From assembly GCA_023416875.1 (NCBI GenBank), contig JAEZGT010000243.1, positions 1-15,349 of the forward strand: a DNA stretch of 15,349 nucleotides, in the 5' to 3' direction. This DNA comes from Pseudomonadota bacterium (GTDB taxonomy: Bacteria > Pseudomonadota > Gammaproteobacteria > Pseudomonadales > Cellvibrionaceae). This document shows, in pieces, positions 1 through 7,128 of the stretch; the stretch's first letter is position 1; each line of letters begins with the position of its first letter. A model generated the notes under the pieces. The model searched no databases and had not been told where the DNA came from. It saw nothing but the letters and a program-made list of their open reading frames with translations. The translations under genes were made by a program, and so were the position numbers.

Positions 1-473
1 GGCTGGTGGAGCGCGCGGGGGCAAAAAATCGCTATATCGCCAGCGGCGTGATTCGCATTCCAGCGGAGTTGACACTGCCGGAACGCTTGAAAGAAATTTT
101 TGCTGCAGTTTCTGAAATCATTACGCAATTCCATCCCCATGAGATGGCGATCGAGCAGGTGTTTATGGCTAAAAGCGCCGGCTCGGCCTTGAAACTGGGG
201 CAGGCCAGAGGCGCGGCTATAGTCGCAGGTGTGAGCCGCGAGCTCGCCGTTTTTGAATATGAAACGCGCAAGGTGAAACAGTCGGTCGTCGGCACGGGAG
301 CTGCGGATAAGCTCCAAGTGCAACATATGGTGAAGACCCTGTTAAGTCTGCCGAGTGCACCGCAAGAGGACGCGGCGGATGCGTTGGCGGTGGCGCTCTG
401 TCACGCGAACACGCAACACAATTTGATTCATCTGACGCAGGCGCGTCATTTTCGGCGGGGTAGATTGGTGTGA
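1..473 (+). CDS. ruvC: RuvC, crossover junction endodeoxyribonuclease (5' partial)
   Basis: RuvC is the dimeric nuclease that cuts Holliday junctions symmetrically, working with RuvAB in recombinational repair. The reading frame is open from the left edge (first whole codon at base 3), so the start lies outside. A GTG at base 6 is in frame but would be internal: aligned from memory to E. coli RuvC, about 15-17 residues are missing, including the first catalytic Asp of the usual GIDPG motif. Seen here are the AIEQVFMAK stretch carrying the second acidic residue (E. coli Glu66), the SALKLGQARGAAI helix, and QEDAADALAVAL with the last two catalytic Asp residues (E. coli Asp138 and Asp141). The end, ARHFRRGRLV, is a normal RuvC tail. 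The stop overlaps the ruvA GTG by four bases (GTGA), which suggests translational coupling. Confidence 0.97.
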   Translation, partial: LVERAGAKNRYIASGVIRIPAELTLPERLKEIFAAVSEIITQFHPHEMAIEQVFMAKSAGSALKLGQARGAAIVAGVSRELAVFEYETRKVKQSVVGTGAADKLQVQHMVKTLLSLPSAPQEDAADALAVALCHANTQHNLIHLTQARHFRRGRLV

Positions 474-1087
474 TCGGACGTTTGCGCGGCGTACTTCTGG
501 AGAAACAACCGCCGCATTTGCTGGTGGATGTGCACGGGGTCGGTTATGACCTGCTGGCACCTATGACGACTTTTTACAGCTTGCCCGCTGTCGGTGAAGA
601 GGTGGTGTTGCACACCCATTTTTCCGTCAGCGAAAACGCGCAGCAGTTATTTGCCTTTATCAATAAAGAAGACCGCGCCTTGTTTCGCCAGTTGATCAAG
701 GTGAGCAATGTCGGGCCGAAAATGGCGTTGGGTATTTTGTCGGGTATGGACAGCAGCGAGTTTGTCCGCTGTGTCATGAACAACAATCTCAATGCGTTGG
801 TGCAGGTTCCGGGGGTCGGCAAAAAAACGGCAGAGCGCTTGATCGTGGAAATGCGCGATCGCCTGCGCGACTGGTCTGCGGCGGCGGATGGCCCAATTCC
901 GGCGCCGGCCAAGGCAGCGGTGACGTCGGAAAATCAAATCGTTGCGGATGCCGAGAGCGCCTTGATCGCGCTCGGTTACAAGCCTGTTGAAGCCGCCAAG
1001 GCGATCAACGGTGTGTTGTCAGAGCACAATGTTGAACGCAGCGAGGATTTGATCCGGCTGGCGTTGCGCAGCATGATGCCGAAATAA
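470..1087 (+). CDS. ruvA: RuvA, Holliday junction branch-migration DNA-binding subunit
   Basis: RuvA binds the four-way junction as a tetramer and loads RuvB rings on opposite arms. The 205 residues match the family's usual length. Domain I (about 1-64) is an OB fold beginning MIGRLRGVLLEKQPP. Domain II has two helix-hairpin-helix motifs, VGPKMALGILSGM (81-93) and VPGVGKKTAERLIVEM (113-128), which touch the DNA backbone. A flexible linker (about 136-155) leads to domain III (about 156-205), which binds RuvB. The start is GTG at 470, overlapping the ruvC stop, with a GGCGGGG ribosome site nine bases upstream; the first residues align exactly with E. coli RuvA. One oddity: at the acidic pin, where E. 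coli has Glu55-Asp56, this protein has Glu55-Asn56. Confidence 0.98.
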   Translation: MIGRLRGVLLEKQPPHLLVDVHGVGYDLLAPMTTFYSLPAVGEEVVLHTHFSVSENAQQLFAFINKEDRALFRQLIKVSNVGPKMALGILSGMDSSEFVRCVMNNNLNALVQVPGVGKKTAERLIVEMRDRLRDWSAAADGPIPAPAKAAVTSENQIVADAESALIALGYKPVEAAKAINGVLSEHNVERSEDLIRLALRSMMPK

Positions 1088-1103
1088 TTTGTGAGATTTC
1101 CAC

Positions 1104-2150
1104 ATGATCGAACCGGATGAATTTGCTGCGGGCCGTCTAATTGACGGCATTGCCAAACCTCGCGAGGATGTACAAGACCGCGCGATTCGTCCTAAAACGC
1201 TGCGCGACTATATTGGCCAGCCGGTGGTGCGCGAGCAGATGGAAATTTTCATCGGCGCGGCGAAAAAACGCGGTGAACCGCTCGATCACACTTTGGTATT
1301 CGGTCCTCCCGGTCTCGGCAAAACCACCCTCGCCAATATTATTGCGGCTGAAATGAATGCGGACCTGAAAACCACTTCAGGTCCGGTGTTGGAAAAAGCA
1401 GGCGATCTCGCCGCGCTTATGACCAATCTCGAGCCGGGTGATGTGCTTTTTATCGATGAAATCCATCGCCTTAGTCCTGTGGTCGAGGAAATCCTGTACC
1501 CCGCGATGGAGGATTATCAGCTCGACATTATGATCGGCGAAGGCCCAGCGGCGCGTTCTATCAAACTCGATCTGCCTCCCTTCACTTTGGTGGGGGCGAC
1601 CACGAGGGCGGGTCTGCTGACATCGCCCCTGCGTGATCGCTTCGGCATTGTGCAGCGCCTTGAATTTTATAATGTCGTGGACCTCACTCAGATCGTCATG
1701 CGTTCGGCGCAGCTTCTTGGTGTGCAGCTGGACATCGATGGCGCGGAGGAAGTGGCGAAACGCTCGCGCGGTACGCCGCGGATCGCGAACCGTTTGCTGC
1801 GACGCGTGCGCGATTATGCGGAAATCAAAAATGGCGGCGTTGTCAGTGCCGCCGTAGCGGATGCGGCGCTGAACATGTTGAACGTGGATGCGCGCGGATT
1901 TGACCATATGGACCGCCGTCTGCTGTTGGCATTGATGGAAAAATTCGGCGGGGGGCCGGTAGGGGTGGAAAGTCTGGCGGCGGCCATCAGCGAGGAGCGC
2001 GATACTATAGAGGATGTGCTGGAGCCTTACTTGATTCAGCAAGGATACATGATGCGTACAGCGCGCGGTCGAGTGGCGACTCAGTATGCTTACGACCATT
2101 TTGGTTTGAAGTCCGCTCGCCCTAATCAGTCGGATCTTCCCGGGTTTTAA
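1104..2150 (+). CDS. ruvB: RuvB, Holliday junction ATP-dependent DNA helicase
   Basis: RuvB is the AAA+ hexameric motor that pulls DNA through the RuvA-junction complex. The 348 residues are a normal length. An N-terminal segment (about 1-25) precedes the AAA+ core. Walker A is GPPGLGKT at 67-74 and Walker B is LFIDEIH at 115-121. Sensor 1 lies in GATTRAG (164-170), and the following SPLRDRF carries the arginine finger (Arg177). The C-terminal winged-helix domain runs from about 265 and includes GGGPVGVESLAAAISEERDT and QQGYMMRTARGRVAT. The ATG at 1104 has a GTGAG site eight bases upstream and follows ruvA by 16 bases, so the genes are probably co-transcribed. I see no frameshift or missing key residue. 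Confidence 0.98.
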   Translation: MIEPDEFAAGRLIDGIAKPREDVQDRAIRPKTLRDYIGQPVVREQMEIFIGAAKKRGEPLDHTLVFGPPGLGKTTLANIIAAEMNADLKTTSGPVLEKAGDLAALMTNLEPGDVLFIDEIHRLSPVVEEILYPAMEDYQLDIMIGEGPAARSIKLDLPPFTLVGATTRAGLLTSPLRDRFGIVQRLEFYNVVDLTQIVMRSAQLLGVQLDIDGAEEVAKRSRGTPRIANRLLRRVRDYAEIKNGGVVSAAVADAALNMLNVDARGFDHMDRRLLLALMEKFGGGPVGVESLAAAISEERDTIEDVLEPYLIQQGYMMRTARGRVATQYAYDHFGLKSARPNQSDLPGF

Positions 2151-2492
2151 AAAAAATTTATACTGTCTATAGCACAGCGAATTCGAAACCTATAAAATCC
2201 GGCGCCTCAAACGACTCATCTCCCGCGACGTCTCGCCGCAATTCTGCGTTATGGAACTCCCTATCTCTATGAAGCTCAAACATGCGTTTTGTCGCGTTGG
2301 CGACCGTGTTGCCGCGAATACCAGTCGGCTCATGACGCGGTTGCGCTGTGCTGTCTTTCCGCGCAACACAAAATCCATACAGAAACATGTCTCATTCTTT
2401 GGGTTTTGTTTGGCTGGTTCGGAGCGTGGGATATATGCTTTGCATATTCAATGCGTCTGCCATCAACAAGATACGTATAAGGAACGGCTTTG
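2151..2492. other. Non-coding spacer between ruvB and tolQ (ybgC position)
   Basis: No convincing gene is visible in these 342 bases. The usual occupant in Pseudomonas and in the E. coli tol operon is ybgC, an acyl-CoA thioesterase, and I see no hotdog-fold sequence in any frame. The stretch holds an inverted repeat GTTGCGC (2340-2346) / GCGCAAC (2361-2367), a small hairpin GTCGC-GTTG-GCGAC near 2290-2305, and ATATGC/GCATAT (2433-2438 / 2442-2447). A short open frame on the minus strand (2167-2388, 73 codons) and one on the plus strand (2251-2493) match nothing I know. The promoter for tolQ should lie here. The best candidate I see is TTGGCT (2410-2415) with TATATG (2432-2437) at 16-base spacing, four of six matches in each box. 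Confidence 0.6.
2410..2437 (+). promoter_or_regulatory. Possible sigma-70 promoter for tolQ
   Basis: TTGGCT at 2410-2415 and TATATG at 2432-2437 are separated by 16 bases. Each box matches four of six consensus positions. The site lies 55 bases before the tolQ ATG, in the spacer where an operon promoter would be expected. The match is weak and the -10 box overlaps a small inverted repeat, so this is only a candidate. Confidence 0.25.
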
Positions 2493-3176
2493 ATGAACCA
2501 GACTGAAACGCTCTCCATTTGGCATCTAATCGCTGAAGCCAGCCTGCTGGTGCAGTTGGTGATGGCGCTGCTAATGCTCGCTTCTGTCGTCTCCTGGTAC
2601 ATGATCGTGCAACGCGGTATCTATCAGGCCCGCGCCAAACAGGCGATGGTGAATTTCGAACGGCAGTTTTGGTCCGGCATCGACCTCTCACAGTTGTATC
2701 GCCAAGGCAATTCCGCGCGCGATAACGCTGAAGGCGTAGAAAATATTTTTCGCGCTGGCTTTAAAGAATTTTCCCGCTTACGTCAGCAGCCCGGTACCGA
2801 TAAAGATGCCGTTATGGAAGGTACCCAGAGGGCGATGCGTGTCGCGCTTGCCCGGGAGGAGGAAAAGCTCGAGGAAAATCTACCATTTTTGGCGAGTGTC
2901 GCATCCGTCAGCCCGTATGTGGGTTTGTTCGGCACGGTGTGGGGGATCATGAACTCATTCCGCGGTTTGGCGAATGTTCATCAAGCGACACTGGCGACTG
3001 TGGCGCCGGGTATTTCCGAAGCGCTCGTCGCTACTGCCATGGGCTTATTTGCCGCCATTCCAGCAGTGCTTGCGTATAACCGGTTCTCCGCTCGCGCAGA
3101 ACAGCTGAAGGCGAACTATCATACGTTTGCAGAGGAGTTTTCCGCCGTACTGCATCGTCAGGTGCACGGGGGCTAG
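2493..3176 (+). CDS. tolQ: TolQ, inner-membrane proton-channel subunit of Tol-Pal
   Basis: TolQ forms the stator pentamer around a TolR dimer and uses the proton gradient to drive TolA, a relative of ExbB and MotA. The protein is 227 residues (E. coli 230). Predicted membrane helices are about 17-38, 131-153 and 168-195. The sequences GLFGTVWGIM and ALVATAMGLFAAIPAV carry Thr148 and Thr181, matching the E. coli channel residues Thr145 and Thr178. The cytoplasmic loop between helices 1 and 2 contains FWSGIDLSQLY, typical of the family. I chose ATG 2493 because AAGGAA (2479-2484) sits eight bases upstream; a TTG at 2490 is in frame but less well placed. It is the first gene of a tolQRAB-pal-cpoB run. 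Confidence 0.97.
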   Translation: MNQTETLSIWHLIAEASLLVQLVMALLMLASVVSWYMIVQRGIYQARAKQAMVNFERQFWSGIDLSQLYRQGNSARDNAEGVENIFRAGFKEFSRLRQQPGTDKDAVMEGTQRAMRVALAREEEKLEENLPFLASVASVSPYVGLFGTVWGIMNSFRGLANVHQATLATVAPGISEALVATAMGLFAAIPAVLAYNRFSARAEQLKANYHTFAEEFSAVLHRQVHGG

Positions 3177-3184
3177 GCGGAACT

Positions 3185-3604
3185 ATGACACCCAACAAAC
3201 GCAAGCCCATGGCGGAGATCAACGTCGTTCCTTACATCGACGTGATGCTAGTGTTGTTAGTGGTGTTCATGGTGACCGCACCTTTATTGATGCAAGGCGT
3301 GAAAGTGGATCTTCCTCAGGCGCCGTCGGCACCGATCGACAATAAGGAAGATGAACCGCTGATTGTTTCTGTAAAAACGGACGGAACCTATTATCTGAAT
3401 CTGGGGCAGAATCAACAGAGCCCCAAGCCTTTAAAAGAAATTACCGACACAGTAGCTAAGATCCTGCGGCAGAAACCCGCAACGCCAGTTTTAGTATGGG
3501 GTGATACTGCTGTTCCTTACGGTATGGTTGTCGCGCTGATGACTGAGCTGCAGGCAGCGGGCGCGCCCTCAGTGGGTCTAGTTACCGACCCGCCGAGAAT
3601 TTGA
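3185..3604 (+). CDS. tolR: TolR, inner-membrane Tol-Pal motor subunit
   Basis: TolR is a single-span protein related to ExbD and MotB that sits in the TolQ pore and couples proton flow to TolA. It has 139 residues (E. coli 142). The N-terminus is cytoplasmic (MTPNKRKPMAEINVVP), followed by one membrane helix, about 17-38, that begins with the proton-carrying Asp19 (E. coli Asp23) in YIDVMLVLLVVFM. The periplasmic part (about 45-139) has the dimerisation fold, with VSVKTDGTYYLN and a C-terminal ALMTELQAAGAPSVGLVTDPP. The ATG lies eight bases after the tolQ stop; a ribosome site, AGGCGG, overlaps that stop, which suggests coupled translation. Confidence 0.97.
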   Translation: MTPNKRKPMAEINVVPYIDVMLVLLVVFMVTAPLLMQGVKVDLPQAPSAPIDNKEDEPLIVSVKTDGTYYLNLGQNQQSPKPLKEITDTVAKILRQKPATPVLVWGDTAVPYGMVVALMTELQAAGAPSVGLVTDPPRI

Positions 3605-3613
3605 TTCGGAGCG

Positions 3614-4426
3614 ATGATTTCCATCTTTGAAAAAAACATTGTTCCCGCGCTTCTCAGCGTAGGCTTGCACGGGGCCTTGTTGGCTTTTTTATTTTTTGGT
3701 CTGACACCGTCGCCGGCACCGCCGCAAATCAAAACGCCAAATTTTGTCCAGGCGAAGCTGGTAAAGCTTGAGGATCAAGCAAAGGGCCAAAAACCTGCGG
3801 ATAAACCGCAAGTGGTCGACCTGACCCAGAAGCGCAAGGAGCAGGAGCGTCTGGAGCAGCAGAAAAAACAACAGGAGTTAAAGCGCAAGCAGGAGCAAGC
3901 GCAAAAAGCAGAAGCGGAAAGAAAGAAAAAAGAGCAGGAAAAAAAGCAGCAGGAAGACGCTGCGCGCAAAAAGGCGGAAGCTGAACGCAAAGCGGAGGCA
4001 GAGCGCAAGGCAAAAGCCGAGGCGGATAAACAACAGCGGGAGCAAGTGCGTAAGCAGCGCGAACAGCAAGCATTTGAAGCGGCACTAGCGCAGGAGCAGG
4101 CGCTATTGGAAGAACAGTCCTACGCCGTTACAGCGCAGAGTTATATGAGTGCCATTGCCCAGCGGGTGAGCGCCAAATGGAGTCGCCCCGCATCCGCTCG
4201 CAATGGTATGCAATGTCTTTTGTTGATTAAATTGGTGCCCACCGGACGTGTAGTGAGTGTTGACGTACTGAAAGGCAGTGGTAATTCAGCGTTTGATTTG
4301 TCGGCCGTGCAAGCGGTGAAAAGTGTGGAGCAATTTGACGAAATAAAAGACATGCCGAGAGAAGTCTTTGAGCGCCACTATCGTGAATTTGAATTTCTTT
4401 TCAATCCGCAGGATTTGAGACAGTGA
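3614..4426 (+). CDS. tolA: TolA, inner-membrane-anchored transperiplasmic rod
   Basis: TolA links the TolQR motor to the TolB-Pal complex at the outer membrane, and is the arm that transmits force during division. Domain I is a membrane helix (about 9-30) with the conserved SxxxH motif (Ser15, His19) that contacts TolQ/TolR. Domain II (about 72-165) is a Lys/Glu/Gln/Ala-rich coiled coil with near-repeats such as AERKAEAERKAKAEA. Domain III (about 169-270) is the compact C-terminal domain: YMSAIAQRVSAKW, CLLLIKLVPTGRVVSVDVLK and the final FLFNPQDLRQ. At 270 residues it is well below E. coli TolA (421) because the rod is short. The ribosome site GGAG is only two bases before the ATG, which is unusually close, but no other in-frame start preserves the membrane anchor. 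It follows tolR by nine bases. Confidence 0.95.
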   Translation: MISIFEKNIVPALLSVGLHGALLAFLFFGLTPSPAPPQIKTPNFVQAKLVKLEDQAKGQKPADKPQVVDLTQKRKEQERLEQQKKQQELKRKQEQAQKAEAERKKKEQEKKQQEDAARKKAEAERKAEAERKAKAEADKQQREQVRKQREQQAFEAALAQEQALLEEQSYAVTAQSYMSAIAQRVSAKWSRPASARNGMQCLLLIKLVPTGRVVSVDVLKGSGNSAFDLSAVQAVKSVEQFDEIKDMPREVFERHYREFEFLFNPQDLRQ

Positions 4427-5703
4427 AATATAGCTGGATTTTTATTTTTATATTGGGCCTCTTCGCAACACCGGCGATGGCGAGGCGCACCATCGAGATT
4501 ACATCCGGAGTGGACAATCCGACGCCGATTGCGGTGGTGCCTTTTGCCGGCAGTCTCGGTCTGTCAGAAGATATTCAGGACATTGTATCGGCGGACCTGC
4601 TGCGCAGCGGATTTTTCCGTCCCGTCCCCAAGACAGATATGTTGTCCATGCCGAAAGCTGAGGCAGAGGTTTTCTACCGCGACTGGCGTATGCTCGGCGC
4701 GTCTTACTTGGTAATCGGTCAGATGACCAATGTTGGCGGCCGTTATCAATTGCAATTCGAACTCTACGATGTGCTATCCCAGCGCAAGGTATTTCAGAAG
4801 CAAGTGGCGGGGACTGACACTCAATTGCGCGATATCGCGCACGCGGTCAGCGATGCCGTATATGAAGCCATTACGGGTATTCGCGGCGCCTTCAGCACTA
4901 AAATTCTTTATGTGGAAGATTTAAAACGACCAGGTGCCGGACGTTATCGCCTTGTTTATGCCGACGCGGATGGCGCGCGCGACCGCGTTTTATTTGCTTC
5001 GAGCGAGCCCCTATTATCACCGGCTTGGTCAAATGATATGAGCAAGGTGGCTTACGTTTCTTTTGAGACGACGCGTCCGGCGATTTTTATTCAGGAACTC
5101 GCCACTGGTAAACGTACCCAGATGACGAATTTCCAGGGCTTGAATGGCGCCCCCGCTTGGTCTCCCGACGATCAGTCGCTGGCGCTGGTATTGTCGAAGG
5201 ATGGCAATCCGGAAATTTACACACTGGAAATCGCCACGCGAAAATTGCGTCGTATCACCGATCATTTCGCGATTGATACAGAACCAAATTGGACACACGA
5301 TGGGAAGTCGCTGATTTTTACCTCCAATCGCGGAGGCAGTCCGCAAATTTATCAAGTGAGCTTGGCTACAGGGCGAGTGGAGCGGCTTACGTTTGAGGGA
5401 GATTATAACGCGCGCCCGCGCCTCTCCCCTGATGGCAAAACTTTGATCATGGTGCACCGCCGAGATGGCATTTTCCATATCACATCGCAAGACGTGAAAA
5501 CTGGTAATATGCGCATCCTGACGGAAACATGGTTGGATGAATCACCGAGCATCGCGCCAAACGGAGCTATGTTACTATATGCAACGCAGCACCAGAATAA
5601 AGGTGTTTTGGCCGCGGTCTCCATGGATGCAGGTGTAAAGTTTCGCTTACCGTCGAAACAGGGGGATGTACGGGAGCCGTCCTGGTCCCCGTTTTCTAAA
5701 TAA
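4423..5703 (+). CDS. tolB: TolB, periplasmic beta-propeller of Tol-Pal
   Basis: TolB is a soluble periplasmic protein that binds Pal and the TolA C-terminus and controls Pal's hold on peptidoglycan. It has 426 residues (E. coli 430). A Sec signal peptide (residues 1-20, KYSWIFIFILGLFATPAMA) is cut before Arg21, exposing RRTIEITSGVDNPTPIAVVP, the N-terminal TolA-binding strand. The mixed alpha/beta domain spans about 30-160. From about 165 to the end is a six-bladed propeller with repeated blades of the type PAWSPDDQSLALV, PNWTHDGKSLIFTSNRGG and PRLSPDGKTLIMV, each followed by an IY or IF strand. The GTG start overlaps the tolA stop (GTGA), again suggesting coupled translation. Confidence 0.97.
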   Translation: MKYSWIFIFILGLFATPAMARRTIEITSGVDNPTPIAVVPFAGSLGLSEDIQDIVSADLLRSGFFRPVPKTDMLSMPKAEAEVFYRDWRMLGASYLVIGQMTNVGGRYQLQFELYDVLSQRKVFQKQVAGTDTQLRDIAHAVSDAVYEAITGIRGAFSTKILYVEDLKRPGAGRYRLVYADADGARDRVLFASSEPLLSPAWSNDMSKVAYVSFETTRPAIFIQELATGKRTQMTNFQGLNGAPAWSPDDQSLALVLSKDGNPEIYTLEIATRKLRRITDHFAIDTEPNWTHDGKSLIFTSNRGGSPQIYQVSLATGRVERLTFEGDYNARPRLSPDGKTLIMVHRRDGIFHITSQDVKTGNMRILTETWLDESPSIAPNGAMLLYATQHQNKGVLAAVSMDAGVKFRLPSKQGDVREPSWSPFSK

Positions 5704-5751
5704 CGTTCTTGGGTTTTTACTTATTTCATGCTCACTTGGGAGTGCAAGAAA

Positions 5752-6255
5752 ATGTTGAAGTCACTTAAAGCTTTTGCAGTGTTGGCCGTGGTAACGGGTT
5801 TGTTGGTAGGCTGCTCCAGCAACAAGCCTGCTGAAGATCCGAATGCTAACGCGGATGTTGATACCAGTGCTGGTGCTGGCGTAACTCAAAGCACTGTTGA
5901 CGTGGATAGCGATTTTTCTGCCGTTGCAGGACTCGCCACCGTTTTCTATTTCGAATTCGATTCCGCTGTGCTGTTGCCTGAAGCTCGCGCTGCTCTGATC
6001 GGCCACGCTGAATATCTGCGCAATGCTTCCAAGTCTGTGCGCCTTGAAGGTCACGCGGATGAGCGCGGTACTCGTGAATACAACATGGCTCTTGGTGAGC
6101 GTCGTGCCAATGCCGTGCGTGATTTCCTCGTACTCCAAGGCGTAAGCAGCTCCAAAATCGAAACCGTCAGCTACGGTGAAGAGCGTCCTGCTATAAGCGG
6201 CAGCGGCGAGACCTCTTGGTCTAAGAACCGTCGTGTAGAACTGAGCTATCAATAA
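5752..6255 (+). CDS. pal: Pal, peptidoglycan-associated outer-membrane lipoprotein
   Basis: Pal is an abundant outer-membrane lipoprotein that binds the diaminopimelate stem of peptidoglycan and couples the envelope layers at division. The 167-residue protein has a lipoprotein signal (1-20) ending in the lipobox LVGC, with lipidated Cys21. A flexible Asn/Asp/Ala-rich linker (about 22-60) precedes the OmpA-C domain (about 62-167). FEFD, GHADERGTREYNMALGERRA and WSKNRRVEL are clear; Asp103 and Arg118 match the peptidoglycan-binding pair of the family. I chose ATG 5752 because GGGAG (5738-5742) is well spaced and it gives a normal signal; the ATG at 5728 would add MLTWECKK in front of it. Codon choice (many GCT, CGT, GTT) looks like that of a highly expressed gene. 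Confidence 0.97.
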   Translation: MLKSLKAFAVLAVVTGLLVGCSSNKPAEDPNANADVDTSAGAGVTQSTVDVDSDFSAVAGLATVFYFEFDSAVLLPEARAALIGHAEYLRNASKSVRLEGHADERGTREYNMALGERRANAVRDFLVLQGVSSSKIETVSYGEERPAISGSGETSWSKNRRVELSYQ

Positions 6256-6265
6256 GTTCTCGGAA

Positions 6266-7030
6266 ATGTTGAAACACATTTCGGCCGCCATCTTCTTGAT
6301 GGCGGCGTCTTTTGCAAACGCCCAGGTTCAGATTATCGAATCCCAGCCAGTCGGTGGACGCTCATCGCCACCTGCGCGTTCTGCACCAGTAGACGCAGCC
6401 GCCCAGGCTGAAGTATTCAATCAGCTGCAGATGTTGCAACAGGAAGTTCTCGAATTGCGCGGCTTGGTTGAGCAGCAATCTTTCGAAATTCGCCAACTCA
6501 AACAACAGCGCCTCGACGATTATCTGGATCTTGATCGCCGGGTGAGCCAGCTTGCCAACTCCGCCAGTTCTCGTCCTGCTACTTCCACCGCAGGTGGCCC
6601 CCCAGATGCGCCGCTGCCGTCCCCCACCACTTCTGATGTATCCCCTGACGGCGCTCCTGCCGATGAACTCGCAGCCTACAGAAGCGCAATTGATCTTGTG
6701 TTGAAGCAGCGGGATTTGGATGCGGGTGCCAATGCACTTCTGCGTTATGTCAGTGATTTCCCCTCGGGACATTATTCTGCAAACGCCTTTTATTGGCTTG
6801 GGCAAATCTATCTGCAGAAAAACGATCAAGAGCAATCCAAACGCTGGTTTGAGCGGATGGTGGAGCAGTACCCCAATCACCAAAAAACCCCAGAAGCCAA
6901 ATTCAAGTTGGCGCGGGTTTATCACACTGAAGGCAAAACTGCAGAAGCGAAAAGACTGATGCAGGAAGTTGCCAGCTCGGACTCAACCGCCGCTAGTTTG
7001 GCCAGAGATTTTCTGCAGCAGAATTTTTAG
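6266..7030 (+). CDS. cpoB: CpoB (YbgF), Tol-Pal-associated cell-division coordinator
   Basis: CpoB is a periplasmic TolA-binding protein that ties Tol-Pal constriction to PBP1B and LpoB septal peptidoglycan synthesis in E. coli. The 254 residues begin with a Sec signal (1-19, ending SFANA, cut before Gln20). A trimerising coiled coil follows at about 46-97 (QLQMLQQEVLELRGLVEQQ and LKQQRLDDYLDLDRRV). A Pro/Ser/Thr-rich linker spans about 98-133. The C-terminal TPR domain (135-254) has YWLGQIYLQKNDQEQSKRWF, YPNHQKTPEAKFKLARVY and the final ARDFLQQNF. The ATG follows pal by ten bases but its ribosome site is poor (GGA only one base away), and codons for the signal peptide form a strong hairpin, so translation or transcription may be restrained. 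Confidence 0.94.
   Translation: MLKHISAAIFLMAASFANAQVQIIESQPVGGRSSPPARSAPVDAAAQAEVFNQLQMLQQEVLELRGLVEQQSFEIRQLKQQRLDDYLDLDRRVSQLANSASSRPATSTAGGPPDAPLPSPTTSDVSPDGAPADELAAYRSAIDLVLKQRDLDAGANALLRYVSDFPSGHYSANAFYWLGQIYLQKNDQEQSKRWFERMVEQYPNHQKTPEAKFKLARVYHTEGKTAEAKRLMQEVASSDSTAASLARDFLQQNF
6284..6313 (+). terminator. Hairpin with T run inside the cpoB signal-peptide codons
   Basis: Bases 6284-6292 (GCCGCCATC) and 6298-6306 (GATGGCGGC) form a perfect 9-bp stem with a five-base loop TTCTT. The stem is followed directly by GTCTTTT (6307-6313). This has the shape of a modest intrinsic terminator or attenuator, starting 29 bases after the pal stop and 18 bases after the cpoB start. The T run is short (four), so read-through would be considerable. 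It could let pal be made in excess over cpoB, or it could stabilise the pal mRNA 3' end. The assignment as a terminator is an inference from shape alone. Confidence 0.45.
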
Positions 7031-7128
7031 GCACGCGTTGCTCTCTTTTACCAATGGGTGTTGAACTGACTGCGTATGTCGGGGCAGCGCCTTTTATTGT
7101 CTTCTGCACAATTCATTTGCCTCTGGTC

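Noticed and set aside
6..8. GTG at base 6 as the start of ruvC
   Set aside because: It would remove the N-terminal strand with the first catalytic Asp; the frame is open to the window edge, so the gene is simply cut by the window.
2163..2177. CTGT...ACAG sequence resembling a LexA (SOS) box near ruvB
   Set aside because: The halves are seven bases apart, not the eight of the gammaproteobacterial LexA box, and the site is downstream of ruvB, not upstream of ruvA or ruvC.
5728..5751. Upstream ATG for pal adding eight residues
   Set aside because: It would put MLTWECKK before a normal lipoprotein signal and has a poorer ribosome site than ATG 5752.
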